Numbered from the stretch's first letter, positions 1 to 7,985 are shown. The stretch: DNA of 64,000 nt from Candidatus Saccharibacteria bacterium 49-20 (GCA_001897295.1 MKSN01000001.1:248001-312000), one strand, 5' to 3'. Translations and numbers: made by a program. Notes: generated from the sequence alone by a model not told the origin.

Positions 1-62
1 AAAATCGCACCCACATTATGTGTGGAGCGGATGTTGTGGGCGATTACGATAATCTCGGGCAT
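1..62 (-). CDS. SpoU/TrmH-family RNA 2'-O-methyltransferase, 5' end only
   Basis: On the minus strand an ATG at 62-60 opens a frame that runs off the window start. The 20 visible codons begin MPEIIVIAHNIRSTHNVGAI. The segment NIRSTHNVGAI matches the N-terminal NxRxxxNVGAI motif of SpoU methyltransferases, which methylate ribose in rRNA or tRNA using S-adenosylmethionine. A TATACT -10 box lies at 70-75, only 7 nt before the ATG, with no Shine-Dalgarno sequence, so the mRNA is probably leaderless. The rest of the gene, including the knotted cofactor site, lies outside the window. A second SpoU-family gene lies at 28728. Confidence 0.7.
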   Translation of the reverse strand, partial: MPEIIVIAHNIRSTHNVGAI

Positions 63-116
63 AGTAGGTAGTATACCACTATAAAAAGCTTATGTTTTCT
101 GCTACCATTGAAAGCA

Positions 117-1739
117 ATGGATGAAAATAAGGTACAGCAGCAGGCTCGTGAATCGGATGAGCAGAGTACGCAGCGTCGAGCGGCTATTTTGGGCGTGCCT
201 TATCTTGATATTCGGCCAATCGAGAACACGCTTGAATTGACCGAAGATGTGCTCGATGTCGACTCGATGCACAAAAACCGCATTATTCCCCTTATCGCTG
301 GTACCGACTCTACTCCTTGGGAGTTTGGTATTACGACTCAGACGCCACAGTCACTGCTACGTGAGCTGGCCGATAAGTACGCGGCCCAGGCGCAGAACGT
401 CGCCTATTACCTGATTAGCCAGACTGGCTTCAAGGTAATGATGGATCGTTACGACCCACCCGTGCAAGTAACCTATCAAGACATTAAGATTGCGAACGAA
501 GGTGATAGCGAAACCATCGATCAAGTCAGTCAGACGCTCAATAGTGTTGGAAGCGATGAAGTATTCGACTTTATCGTGAACCAGGCCGACAAACTTGGCG
601 CAAGTGACATTCACATTGAAAATCAGCGCGATAGCATTCGCATTCGTATGCGTGTTGACGGAGCACTTCACCCTGTTGCAACACTCGATCAAGATAGGTA
701 CCGAGTGATTCTTGGAACACTCGCGTCTCGTGCGAATCTTTCGACCGCAGCCACTGAGCCGCAATCTGGTCACATGCAAAAAGAAATTGGTGATGGCGAG
801 TCCCGACACACGTTGAATATGCGTATCGAAATGGTCCCGACTATGTATGGTCAAGATGCGGTGATTCGTCTTTTCAATTATGACGAATCTATGCTAAACA
901 TCGACCGCCTAAACATCGGCCCCGATGAACGACGCGAAATTGATGAAGTGATTAGCCACCCTCGCGGTATGGTGCTGATGGTAGGTCCAACAGGGTCTGG
1001 TAAGTCGACCACGCTTTACAGCATGATTAATGCGCTCAATACGCTTGATCGTAAAATTATTACCCTCGAAGACCCAATCGAATTTAGCGTGCCAGGTATT
1101 TCACAGGTGCCCGTCGACACCACGGGTGGTGCGAGCTTTGCCGACCACCTTCGTTCGGTGCTGCGTCTTGACCCTGATGTCGTGATGGTGGGTGAGATTC
1201 GCGATGGCGACACCGCGAAGACGGCAATCCAGGCTTCAATCACGGGTCACTTGGTGCTTTCGACGTTTCACGCAACCGACACTGCGGCGGCATTTAGCCG
1301 TATGATTGACCTTATTGGACAGAATCCTATCTTTAGTACTGCGATTCGCCTCGTCATTGCGCAGCGCCTGGTGCGAAAACTCGACGATACGAGTAAAGAG
1401 GCTTATGATCCCGATGAATCAACAAAGCAATGGGTGCGTGAAGTACTCAAGAATCTTCCTGAGCACGTCGAAAAGCCCGACCTTGAGAATTTCCAGCTGT
1501 ATCGACCGGTCGTAACTGAGTCTTCACCATTTGGCTATAGTGGGCGGATGGTTATCATGGAGCAGCTTGTGGTCACAGAAGAAATTCAGAAGTTCCTTCG
1601 CGGTGACGTGAACGATGTGCATGCTGAGGTGATTGCAAAAACTGCCCAGGAGAACGGCATGGTCACACTGCTGCAGCGCGGCGTACTGGCGGCTTTGAAT
1701 GGTGAGACCACAATCGAAGAGATTAACCGCGTTATTTAA
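117..1739 (+). CDS. pilB: Type IV pilus assembly / type II secretion ATPase (PilB/GspE)
   Basis: Hexameric ATPase that powers pilus extension at the inner face of the cytoplasmic membrane. An N-terminal GspE-like domain (about residues 1-130) precedes the secretion ATPase core. The core has Walker A GPTGSGKST near residue 290, the Asp box, a Walker B-like segment LRLDPDVVMVGEIRD near 350 and a His box HATDTAAAF. The C-terminal tetracysteine zinc motif normally found before GYxGR is missing: the sequence there reads ESSPFGYSGR and the whole protein has no cysteine. The ATG at 117 is preferred; an in-frame TTG at 108 is possible. It probably serves pili built from pilins such as the one at 7986. 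Confidence 0.93.
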   Translation: MDENKVQQQARESDEQSTQRRAAILGVPYLDIRPIENTLELTEDVLDVDSMHKNRIIPLIAGTDSTPWEFGITTQTPQSLLRELADKYAAQAQNVAYYLISQTGFKVMMDRYDPPVQVTYQDIKIANEGDSETIDQVSQTLNSVGSDEVFDFIVNQADKLGASDIHIENQRDSIRIRMRVDGALHPVATLDQDRYRVILGTLASRANLSTAATEPQSGHMQKEIGDGESRHTLNMRIEMVPTMYGQDAVIRLFNYDESMLNIDRLNIGPDERREIDEVISHPRGMVLMVGPTGSGKSTTLYSMINALNTLDRKIITLEDPIEFSVPGISQVPVDTTGGASFADHLRSVLRLDPDVVMVGEIRDGDTAKTAIQASITGHLVLSTFHATDTAAAFSRMIDLIGQNPIFSTAIRLVIAQRLVRKLDDTSKEAYDPDESTKQWVREVLKNLPEHVEKPDLENFQLYRPVVTESSPFGYSGRMVIMEQLVVTEEIQKFLRGDVNDVHAEVIAKTAQENGMVTLLQRGVLAALNGETTIEEINRVI

Positions 1740-1751
1740 AGGGGTAGGGGC

Positions 1752-1780
1752 TTCCCAAAACATCATAAAACTGCTATAAT
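1752..1780 (+). promoter_or_regulatory. rplS promoter
   Basis: A -35-like TTCCCA (1752-1757) and a consensus -10 TATAAT (1775-1780) are separated by 17 bp. The predicted start near 1787 leaves a leader of about 128 nt before rplS, unlike the leaderless promoters elsewhere in the window. Confidence 0.65.
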
Positions 1781-1786
1781 CAACCA

Positions 1787-1914
1787 CTGATTGTATGAAG
1801 TAACGCCATAAAAGGGTTGCGGAAGACGGAGCTGTAGGGATGCAACTACATGGCTGGCTTTCAGTTCTACCCGGCATAACCGTGCTGTAACGGCACAAAA
1901 AGAGGAATAATTTA
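1787..1914 (+). promoter_or_regulatory. Putative structured leader of rplS (L19)
   Basis: The untranslated leader can form at least two mutually exclusive hairpins. GTTGC (1816-1820) can pair with GCAAC (1842-1846). Alternatively TGTAG (1833-1837) can pair with CTACA (1846-1850), extended by AGC/GCT. A further GTGC/GCAC stem follows near the end. The leader ends at AGAGGAATAATTTAATG, where AGAGGA is the Shine-Dalgarno sequence. Autoregulation by L19 is known for other bacteria. The length and alternative folds make a cis-acting regulator plausible, but I cannot match it to a known family by eye. Confidence 0.45.
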
Positions 1915-2436
1915 ATGAGTTTTGCACTTATTCAAAAGGTGAACGACGAACAGCGTAAGGCTGCCGTTGTTGACGCAAAGAGCGGTGACACCGTACGTGT
2001 CCACCAAAAAATTAAAGAAGGTAACAAAGAGCGTATTCAGATCTTCGAAGGCGTTGTCATCCGCGTTGACCGTGCGAAGTCACACACTGCTCGTATTACC
2101 GTTCGTAAGATCGCTAGTGGTGTTGGTGTTGAGAAGAGCTTCCTTCTTCACAGCCCACTCGTAGAAAAGATTGAAATTACACGTCGTTCTAAGGTTCGCC
2201 GTAACTTCCTTTCTTACCTCCGCAAGCGTAGTGGTAAGAGCGCACGCCTTAAGGCTGTGAAGTTCGACCGCGAAGGTGTAAATGATCTTTCTGACCCACA
2301 CGCAGAAGCAGAAGCTGCTCGTCTTAAGGAAGAGGCAAAGGCTGCTGCTGAAGCAAAGGCTGCGGAAAAGGCGGCCGAAGAGGCTGAACTCGCTGCAAAG
2401 CAAGCTGAAGTTGAAGCACGTCACGCCGAAAGCTAA
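1915..2436 (+). CDS. rplS: 50S ribosomal protein L19 with long charged C-terminal tail
   Basis: L19 sits at the interface of the two ribosomal subunits. Residues 1 to about 115 are a normal L19 core, with VRVHQKIKEGNKERIQIFEG and the basic segment VEKIEITRRSKVRRNFLSYLR. The protein is 173 residues, against the usual 110-120. The extra 55 or so residues are an Ala/Glu/Lys-rich helix of low complexity. AGAGGA supports the ATG at 1915. The order rplS-rnhB-yraN is common in bacteria. Confidence 0.95.
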   Translation: MSFALIQKVNDEQRKAAVVDAKSGDTVRVHQKIKEGNKERIQIFEGVVIRVDRAKSHTARITVRKIASGVGVEKSFLLHSPLVEKIEITRRSKVRRNFLSYLRKRSGKSARLKAVKFDREGVNDLSDPHAEAEAARLKEEAKAAAEAKAAEKAAEEAELAAKQAEVEARHAES

Positions 2437-2452
2437 ATCGAACGCGATACAC

Positions 2453-2484
2453 AAATACCCCGCACTTACGCGGGGTATTTTTAT
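2453..2484 (+). terminator. Intrinsic terminator after rplS
   Basis: A perfect 11-bp stem pairs AAATACCCCGC (2453-2463) with GCGGGGTATTT (2470-2480). The loop has 6 nt and a T-rich tail follows. Confidence 0.9.
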
Positions 2485-2517
2485 TGGCCATTTCATTACT
2501 TATTCATTCTTTGCCCC

Positions 2518-2523
2518 TATACT
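2518..2523 (+). promoter_or_regulatory. rnhB -10 element, leaderless
   Basis: TATACT ends 6 nt before the rnhB ATG at 2530 and there is no Shine-Dalgarno sequence between them. Transcription would start at or beside the start codon. Confidence 0.6.
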
Positions 2524-2529
2524 AAGAGT

Positions 2530-3129
2530 ATGATTTTGGGAATTGATGAAGTAGGGCGAGGGCCATGGGCGGGGCCGCTTGTTGTTGGAGCGGTCGTGTT
2601 GCCAGATGGCCATACGCTCGAGGGGCTGACTGACAGCAAAAAGCTTTCTGCGAAAAAACGCGTATTACTTGATGATCAAATTCGCAAAGAAGCGCTTGGG
2701 TGGGGTTTGGGTTGGGTGCATGCTGATGAGCTTGACCAGATTGGACTTTCAGCCGCACTGCGACTGGCAACGATACGTGCAGTAGAAGCCGTTAAGGCTC
2801 CATACCATGAAATAGTGATTGACGGCACGATTAATTTCTTGAAAGAAACGAGCAAGGGCCAGTACGTCACCACTATGCCTAAGGCGGACTTTCTTGTGCC
2901 TGCCGTGTCTGCAGCTTCGATTATCGCAAAGGTCGCACGCGACACCTTCATGGAAGAACAGGATGCTATATATCCAGGCTACGGCTTCGGATCGCACGTC
3001 GGGTACGGCACTGCGCAGCACCAGAAGGCTCTTGAAGTGCACGGTGTAACGAAGCTGCATAGGAAGTCATTCGCACCAATTGCCAAGCTTTTGGGCGGCT
3101 CGAGCCCTCAAGCGCCTAAGTCTCATTGA
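2530..3129 (+). CDS. rnhB: Ribonuclease HII
   Basis: Endonuclease that removes ribonucleotides and RNA primers from RNA-DNA hybrids. The N-terminal motif GIDEVGRGPWAGP supplies the first acidic metal ligands, VIDGTINFL near residue 97 the next, and AASIIAKVARD is conserved. The 199-residue length is normal. The gene ends in TGA, which is rare in this window. The reading frame continues without change past that TGA into a YraN-like protein (see the next gene and the findings). Confidence 0.93.
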   Translation: MILGIDEVGRGPWAGPLVVGAVVLPDGHTLEGLTDSKKLSAKKRVLLDDQIRKEALGWGLGWVHADELDQIGLSAALRLATIRAVEAVKAPYHEIVIDGTINFLKETSKGQYVTTMPKADFLVPAVSAASIIAKVARDTFMEEQDAIYPGYGFGSHVGYGTAQHQKALEVHGVTKLHRKSFAPIAKLLGGSSPQAPKSH

Positions 3130-3456
3130 ATTTCAAGCGGGGCAATTGCCGAGAACCTTGTTGCTGAGGGTTTGGCGAGTCGTGGCTTTAAGATACTTGC
3201 GCGCAATTGGCGCACGAAAATATGTGAAATTGATATTATTGTCGAAACGAATGAATATCGGTATTTCATCGAGGTCAAGTATCGGTCCACTGAACGATAC
3301 GGCGGAGGCGGTGCGGCAATCACACCCGTGAAGCTTCGAAGAATGCGTTTTGCTGCTGAGCTTTATTCGGTGAAGTATCCCACCCTAAAAAACGAGCATC
3401 TTATGGCGGCAATCGTCGATTCTCGTAAACACATACGACTACTTCAGGTCGAGTAG
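3130..3456 (+). CDS. UPF0102 (YraN-like) nuclease-fold protein, start unclear
   Basis: YraN-family proteins have a restriction-endonuclease-like fold and are often encoded beside rnhB. The conserved core is visible: AENLVAEGLASRGFKIL, then NWRTKICEIDII and FIEVKYRS, the E-x-D...E-V-K pattern of this fold. No ATG, GTG or TTG precedes the conserved first helix. The first TTG (3172) would delete it. The open stretch begins with ATT directly after the rnhB TGA and in the same frame. Either ATT is the start (as known for infC), or UGA is read through to give an RnhB-YraN fusion. The 3' end overlaps the convergent aminopeptidase gene by 18 bp. Confidence 0.75.
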   Translation: MSSGAIAENLVAEGLASRGFKILARNWRTKICEIDIIVETNEYRYFIEVKYRSTERYGGGGAAITPVKLRRMRFAAELYSVKYPTLKNEHLMAAIVDSRKHIRLLQVE

Positions 3457-5961
3457 TGCGGCGCGAACAGTCGGTCCGTCGGTTTCAAGAAGCGAGACGG
3501 TACTTTCAAGCTCGTTGTAGCCAATCTTGATGTTCCGGCTTAATGCAACTTCGGATTCGAGTGGGGTGAAGAAAGTCCTATATTCATCAGCCTGTTGCTT
3601 CGAGACGAGCGCGCCAGCTATATAACGGGGGAACATGTCGTAGTGAGAATCGCCCTTGTAGGTTTCTTGAATCCAATTCCAATTTTCACGTGTCCAGGTC
3701 CAAAGTGTGTCGCGACCATAGCGGTTGCGAAGGAGCCATACAAACCAGTGAATGAAGTCTTGTGGGCGAATCAGCGACGAGTCCTTCAATAGGCCTGCAA
3801 GGCGACTAATTACAGCTTCATTTTTAGTTGAGGTGAGTGCCGAGGCGATGTCGTCGCGGAATTCGCTATTCGTAGCTTTTGGATACGCGTCGAGAAGTAC
3901 GTCAACAACGTCTGGAGTGATCTCTCGCCTGACTGCATGCGCCATGATGGCCGTGCGGAGCTCGGGATCGAGTGTGTCAATTGGGCCAGCCTTGTAGCGA
4001 TCGGTTGCTTCTTGAAGCGCAGAAGGAATTTCGCCGTACAGAGAGATACCGATGATGAGGCTACGAAGTTTAACATCGTTTTCGTCTTCGCCTGTCTTAG
4101 CATCCCAGCCAAGCCGCTCATATTGTGTACTGGCAAGTTCCGCGGCGATAGCCTTGAGCTTCTGCTCTGCGACTTCATCCGCCTCAACAAATCGCTTCAG
4201 TTCATTGAGCGCGAGCGATACGATACTCCATACAGATTCGTTGGTTTCTGTTTTGAAGTAATTCAAAAGTGGGATGATCTCCGCATACGACTGGATACCG
4301 GCTTTTGCGAGCAGAATTTGCTCGTGTAAGAAGTTGAGTTTATCAACTGATGAAAGTGAGTCGAGATTCTTTACGATATCCGCAAGGAGTATCCCGTCGT
4401 AGTGGGTAATGTAGTGTGCGGTACCTCCCGCGTTTAAGCGAAACGGTTGCGCGTCACTATACTCAAATGTGAAGATCTTTGATTCAAGCGATTCAGGAAT
4501 TTGAGACGAAATGCCATGGAGTGGTACTGGCCAGGTCCGGTCTTTGTCTTCGTGCGGACCGATGAAGAATTGCTTTTGGCTGAGCGTGATTTGGTTGCCA
4601 TCTTTTGACGCTGAGACTACAGGGAAGCCCGGTTGGGTCATCCATGCATGCATGAAGCTTCCGATGTCTTTTCCGGATGCTTCGGTGAGCGCCGCCCATA
4701 AATCATCCGCCTGTGTGTTGGTATATTTGTGACGTTCAAAGTATGCTTTGAGTCCATGCTTCATGGCATCGTCGCCCACGTAGGCTTGGAGCATGCGAAG
4801 CAGTCGACCGCCCTTTGCGTATACGATAGAAGGGTCGAAGATAGTACTAATTTCATCTGGGTGATTCACATCAATTTGAATTGACTGTACTCCGTCGAGG
4901 CTGTCTCGCCTAAGCGCACTAATAACTTCTGAGGTTGCGAAGTCGAGCCAGATATTCCATGAGGGTTCGAGGCCGTCAACTGCGACGTATTCCATCATGT
5001 CGGCGAAGCTCTCGTTAAGCCAGAGGTCGTTCCACCACTGCATTGTGACAAGGTTGCCAAACCATTGGTGACTTAGTTCGTGCGCGATGACTGTTGCGAC
5101 GTAGTGCTTCGTCGAGAGTGTAGTTGTTTCAGGGTCGACGAGTAGTGCAATTTCACGGTAGGTAATAAGCCCCCAGTTTTCCATGGCTCCGGCTGAAAAG
5201 TCGGGAAGCGCGACATGGTCAGATTTAGGAAGTGGATATGGGACACCAAAGTAGTCATCGAAAAAGTCGATAGTGCGCGTTGCGATCTGGAGCGCGAAAT
5301 CAAGGTTTGAGGCGTCATGTGCTTTGGTTGACCAGATTGCAACTTCAACGCCGCTGTTCGTGGTAGCCGATTTCTTCTGTAGGTCGCCAGCAACCCACGC
5401 AACCAGGTAGCTACTCATGCGTGGTGTGGTTTCGAAGCTCGTGACAAGCATGTCACCATCGGTACCTTGTGATTTAACTGGCATATTGCCGAGTACGGTA
5501 ATGTCTTTTTCAGTGGTCAGGGTGACGTCAAAGGTCGCCTTTGCCTCGGGTTCGTCGATACACGGAAAAGCTTGGCGTGCATAGTGACTCTCAAACTGAG
5601 TCGCCAGAAGCTCTTGTTTTTCACCGTCCACTTCGAAGTAGCATGGATAGATTCCGTTCATGTCGTCGGTGATGGTGCCACTAAATGATACGACAACTAC
5701 ATGCTCCCCGACTGTAATGTCCGGGTGAGAGATTACGAGTTCGTCGTGCAGGTCCTCTTTACAAGAAGCTTCTTTGCCATCAAAAGTCGCCGATGTAATA
5801 GTCAGGGCTTTGGCGTGCAGGCGAACTTCGTGAGTTTCGCGTAAGACTTCGCCGCGAATTGTGACAATGCCGTCAAATGTGCGCTCGGCGCGCTTAAGGG
5901 TTAGTGAGAGGTCGTAGTGTTCAGGCGCGAACGTCCTAATGAGTCGAGATACAGATTCCAT
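3439..5961 (-). CDS. pepN: M1-family zinc aminopeptidase (PepN/ERAP-like)
   Basis: Zinc exopeptidase that removes N-terminal amino acids from peptides. It is likely used for amino-acid scavenging in an organism with few biosynthetic pathways. The substrate motif GAMENWG is near residue 257. The zinc site HELSHQWFGN is near 293, and its third ligand lies in NESFADMMEY near 316. The 840-residue length and a C-terminal helical ERAP1-like domain fit the family. No signal peptide is obvious, so it is probably cytoplasmic. A -10 box TACAAT (5969-5974) lies 7 nt upstream of the ATG, so the transcript is likely leaderless. Confidence 0.92.
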   Translation of the reverse strand: MESVSRLIRTFAPEHYDLSLTLKRAERTFDGIVTIRGEVLRETHEVRLHAKALTITSATFDGKEASCKEDLHDELVISHPDITVGEHVVVVSFSGTITDDMNGIYPCYFEVDGEKQELLATQFESHYARQAFPCIDEPEAKATFDVTLTTEKDITVLGNMPVKSQGTDGDMLVTSFETTPRMSSYLVAWVAGDLQKKSATTNSGVEVAIWSTKAHDASNLDFALQIATRTIDFFDDYFGVPYPLPKSDHVALPDFSAGAMENWGLITYREIALLVDPETTTLSTKHYVATVIAHELSHQWFGNLVTMQWWNDLWLNESFADMMEYVAVDGLEPSWNIWLDFATSEVISALRRDSLDGVQSIQIDVNHPDEISTIFDPSIVYAKGGRLLRMLQAYVGDDAMKHGLKAYFERHKYTNTQADDLWAALTEASGKDIGSFMHAWMTQPGFPVVSASKDGNQITLSQKQFFIGPHEDKDRTWPVPLHGISSQIPESLESKIFTFEYSDAQPFRLNAGGTAHYITHYDGILLADIVKNLDSLSSVDKLNFLHEQILLAKAGIQSYAEIIPLLNYFKTETNESVWSIVSLALNELKRFVEADEVAEQKLKAIAAELASTQYERLGWDAKTGEDENDVKLRSLIIGISLYGEIPSALQEATDRYKAGPIDTLDPELRTAIMAHAVRREITPDVVDVLLDAYPKATNSEFRDDIASALTSTKNEAVISRLAGLLKDSSLIRPQDFIHWFVWLLRNRYGRDTLWTWTRENWNWIQETYKGDSHYDMFPRYIAGALVSKQQADEYRTFFTPLESEVALSRNIKIGYNELESTVSLLETDGPTVRAALLDLK

Positions 5962-5968
5962 ACATATA

Positions 5969-6001
5969 ATTGTATCAGAGTTAAGAGTTCGCTGTCATAA
6001 T
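5969..6001. promoter_or_regulatory. Overlapping divergent promoters of pepN and the HNH nuclease gene
   Basis: The minus-strand promoter has -10 TACAAT (plus-strand 5969-5974) and a possible -35 ATGACA (5993-5998), spacer 18. The plus-strand -10 CATAAT (5996-6001) overlaps that -35 box and sits 6 nt before the ATG at 6008. The two promoters could not be fully occupied at the same time. Confidence 0.5.
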
Positions 6002-6007
6002 GGGCGT

Positions 6008-6691
6008 ATGCGAAAGCGGCGAGCAATTGTGGTGTTTGTGGTAGGTACGATTGTGCTTATTTTGTTCGCAGGGTCTCTGCCCAGTTTGCTCGAGGCGCCT
6101 TTGACAGAAGAGCCTCGAAGTTCTATTGAAGCTACGAGTTCGGCGACGGAAGCCCTCGAAACGCTCGAAGTAAAGGGGCGTGCACCGAAAACAAATTATG
6201 CACGTGCTCAATTTGGTGACGGCTGGGCAACGGTCAATGGGTGCACGACGCGCAATATTATTTTGCACCGTGACCTCGAAGATACTACTGTTGATGAGGC
6301 GTGTCGCGTTGTCTCGGGGGTACTTCATGATCCATATTCTGGCGAGACAATTCAATTCTCGAAAGACGATAGCAGTAAGGTGCAGATTGATCATGTGGTT
6401 GCGTTGTCGGACGCCTGGCAAAAAGGTGCGCAAAATCTGTCGAAAGAGAGGCGTACGCAGCTTGCAAACGATCCACTTGAGCTTCTTGCGGTGCAGGGGG
6501 CGGCCAATCAAGCAAAGAGCGATGGCGATGCGGCGACGTGGCTACCAAAAAACAAAGCATTTCGCTGTGAATATATTGCGAGGCAGATTGCAGTAAAAAA
6601 GAAATACTTGTTATGGGTAACGGCTGCTGAGAAAGATGCTATGCGCGCGGTACTACAGGGTTGTCCGACTCAAGCGCTTCCTGCGTCGTAA
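6008..6691 (+). CDS. Secreted or membrane-anchored HNH endonuclease-family protein (DUF1524/GmrSD-type C-terminus)
   Basis: The ATG at 6008 gives a 227-residue protein. It starts with basic MRKRR and a hydrophobic segment (about residues 6-26), a signal peptide or anchor. The C-terminal half carries IDHVVALSDAWQKGA, followed by the asparagine-containing stretch NDPLELLAVQGAANQAK and DAATWLPKN, the His-Asn-His layout of secreted DUF1524-type nucleases. Two cysteine pairs could form disulfides outside the cell. A secreted nuclease would suit an epibiont that salvages nucleotides; that role is inference. Confidence 0.72.
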   Translation: MRKRRAIVVFVVGTIVLILFAGSLPSLLEAPLTEEPRSSIEATSSATEALETLEVKGRAPKTNYARAQFGDGWATVNGCTTRNIILHRDLEDTTVDEACRVVSGVLHDPYSGETIQFSKDDSSKVQIDHVVALSDAWQKGAQNLSKERRTQLANDPLELLAVQGAANQAKSDGDAATWLPKNKAFRCEYIARQIAVKKKYLLWVTAAEKDAMRAVLQGCPTQALPAS

Positions 6692-6698
6692 TACCCAC

Positions 6699-6727
6699 TT
6701 GCGGAATTGATTAAACTGAACTATACT
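6699..6727 (+). promoter_or_regulatory. nusA promoter
   Basis: TTGCGG (6699-6704) and TATACT (6722-6727) are separated by 17 bp. The predicted start is near 6734, giving a leader of about 54 nt. Confidence 0.65.
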
Positions 6728-6740
6728 ATGAGCAGTACAT

Positions 6741-6764
6741 TCCGGCCGGCAGGTCGGATTTTTT
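6741..6764 (+). terminator. Intrinsic terminator inside the nusA leader (attenuator candidate)
   Basis: TCCGGCC (6741-6747) pairs with GGTCGGA (6752-6758) through one G-U pair and a GGCA loop. Six T residues (6759-6764) follow at once. It lies about 7 nt after the predicted transcription start and 24 nt before the nusA start codon. Since NusA stimulates intrinsic termination, this would close a negative feedback loop. The structure is seen; its function is inferred. Confidence 0.7.
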
Positions 6765-6787
6765 AATCAGAAAGGATTGAAATAACT

Positions 6788-7918
6788 ATGGATGAATTAA
6801 ACCTAAAACAATTGACCCTTGCAGTCCGCACTATTGCAGACGAGAAGAACTTGCCAGAAGAGACTGTACTTTCAGTAATCGAGCAAGCAATTGCGGCTGC
6901 ATGGCGTCGTGACAACGGTGAGCGCGACCAAGAAGTACGCGCAGAACTTAACACCAACAACGGAACTGCGATTGTGTACGTTGGTCGCGAAGTTGTCGAA
7001 GCTGTTGGGAGCGAAGCGCACGAAATTAGCCTCGAAGATGCACGTAAGGTAAAGGCAGACGCTGAACTTGGCGACATCATTGAAGACAAGTACGAAGTCA
7101 CGAGCTTTGGACGCGTTGCTGCGCAAACTGCAAAGCAAGTGGTGCTTCAGCGTCTTCGTGAAGCTGAGCGTGAAGTTGTACTCGAAGAGTACGAAGACAA
7201 GATTGGTACGGTTGTAACCGGTACCGTACAGCGTGTTGAGCCGCGTGTGGTTCGCGTTGAAATTGGTAAGGCAAGCGGAATTATTCCACAGAGCGAACAA
7301 ATTCAGGGCGAATTTTACAGCGTCGGTAGCCGCGTAAAGGTATTTATTAAAGACATCGAACGCGAAAACCGTGGTCCACAGCTTATTCTTAGTCGTGGTA
7401 ATGAGCAGTTTGTTGAATACCTCTTCCGCCAAGAAGTTCCTGAACTTGAAACTGGTGCGGTTGAAATTAAGGCAATCGCTCGTGAAGCGGGTCGCCGTAC
7501 GAAGCTTGCGGTTGCAAGTGCAGTTCCTGGTGTTGACCCAGTGGGTACGTTCGTCGGTGGTCACGGTACTCGTGTGCAGGCTGTGATGAACGAAATTGGT
7601 GATCAAGAAAAAATTGACATTGTGACTTTCGATGAAAACTCGGAGCAATTTATCAAGAACGCCCTTAGCCCAGCTGAAGTAGTGAAGGTTGAGATCGATG
7701 AAGAAGCAAAGCGTGCGAAGGTATTTGTATCTGAAGACCAGCAATCAATTGCGATTGGTCGCGGTGGCCAAAACGTTCGCCTTGCAAGTCGTCTTTCGGG
7801 TTATGAACTTGATATTGAGCAGGCAACTGCTGCGACTGCCCCTAAGGCAGCTGAAAAGCCAAAGAAGAACATCGAAGACAGCCTTCTGAGCGCTGTTGAA
7901 GAAGCAACTGAAGAATAG
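6788..7918 (+). CDS. nusA: Transcription termination/antitermination factor NusA
   Basis: NusA binds RNA polymerase and controls pausing, termination and antitermination. The 376 residues show the N-terminal RNAP-binding domain (1 to about 125), an S1 domain (GTVVTGTVQRVEPRVVRVEIG, about 135-205) and two KH domains. The second KH domain carries AIGRGGQNVRLASRLSGYEL. A short acidic tail follows, without the E. coli-type C-terminal repeats. AAAGGA lies upstream of the ATG. rimP and infB, the usual neighbours, are absent, so nusA is a single gene here, followed by its own terminator. Confidence 0.96.
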   Translation: MDELNLKQLTLAVRTIADEKNLPEETVLSVIEQAIAAAWRRDNGERDQEVRAELNTNNGTAIVYVGREVVEAVGSEAHEISLEDARKVKADAELGDIIEDKYEVTSFGRVAAQTAKQVVLQRLREAEREVVLEEYEDKIGTVVTGTVQRVEPRVVRVEIGKASGIIPQSEQIQGEFYSVGSRVKVFIKDIERENRGPQLILSRGNEQFVEYLFRQEVPELETGAVEIKAIAREAGRRTKLAVASAVPGVDPVGTFVGGHGTRVQAVMNEIGDQEKIDIVTFDENSEQFIKNALSPAEVVKVEIDEEAKRAKVFVSEDQQSIAIGRGGQNVRLASRLSGYELDIEQATAATAPKAAEKPKKNIEDSLLSAVEEATEE

Positions 7919-7934
7919 TTTGTTCGTTTCTTAG

Positions 7935-7962
7935 AATAGTCGTCATGCGTGACGGCTATTTT
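7935..7962 (+). terminator. Intrinsic terminator after nusA
   Basis: AATAGTCGTCA (7935-7945) pairs with TGACGGCTATT (7950-7960) through one G-U pair. The loop is TGCG and a short T run follows. Confidence 0.8.
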
Positions 7963-7985
7963 AGTTATGCTATACTACGATAAGT

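Noticed and set aside
3080-3331. Alternative plus-strand frame over yraN
   Set aside because: It is out of frame with the conserved EIDII and EVKYR motifs and is rich in Arg and Leu, typical of a shadow frame.
6872-7744. Long minus-strand frame (290 codons) inside nusA
   Set aside because: Antisense shadow of a highly biased gene, with no family-like sequence and no promoter or ribosome binding site.
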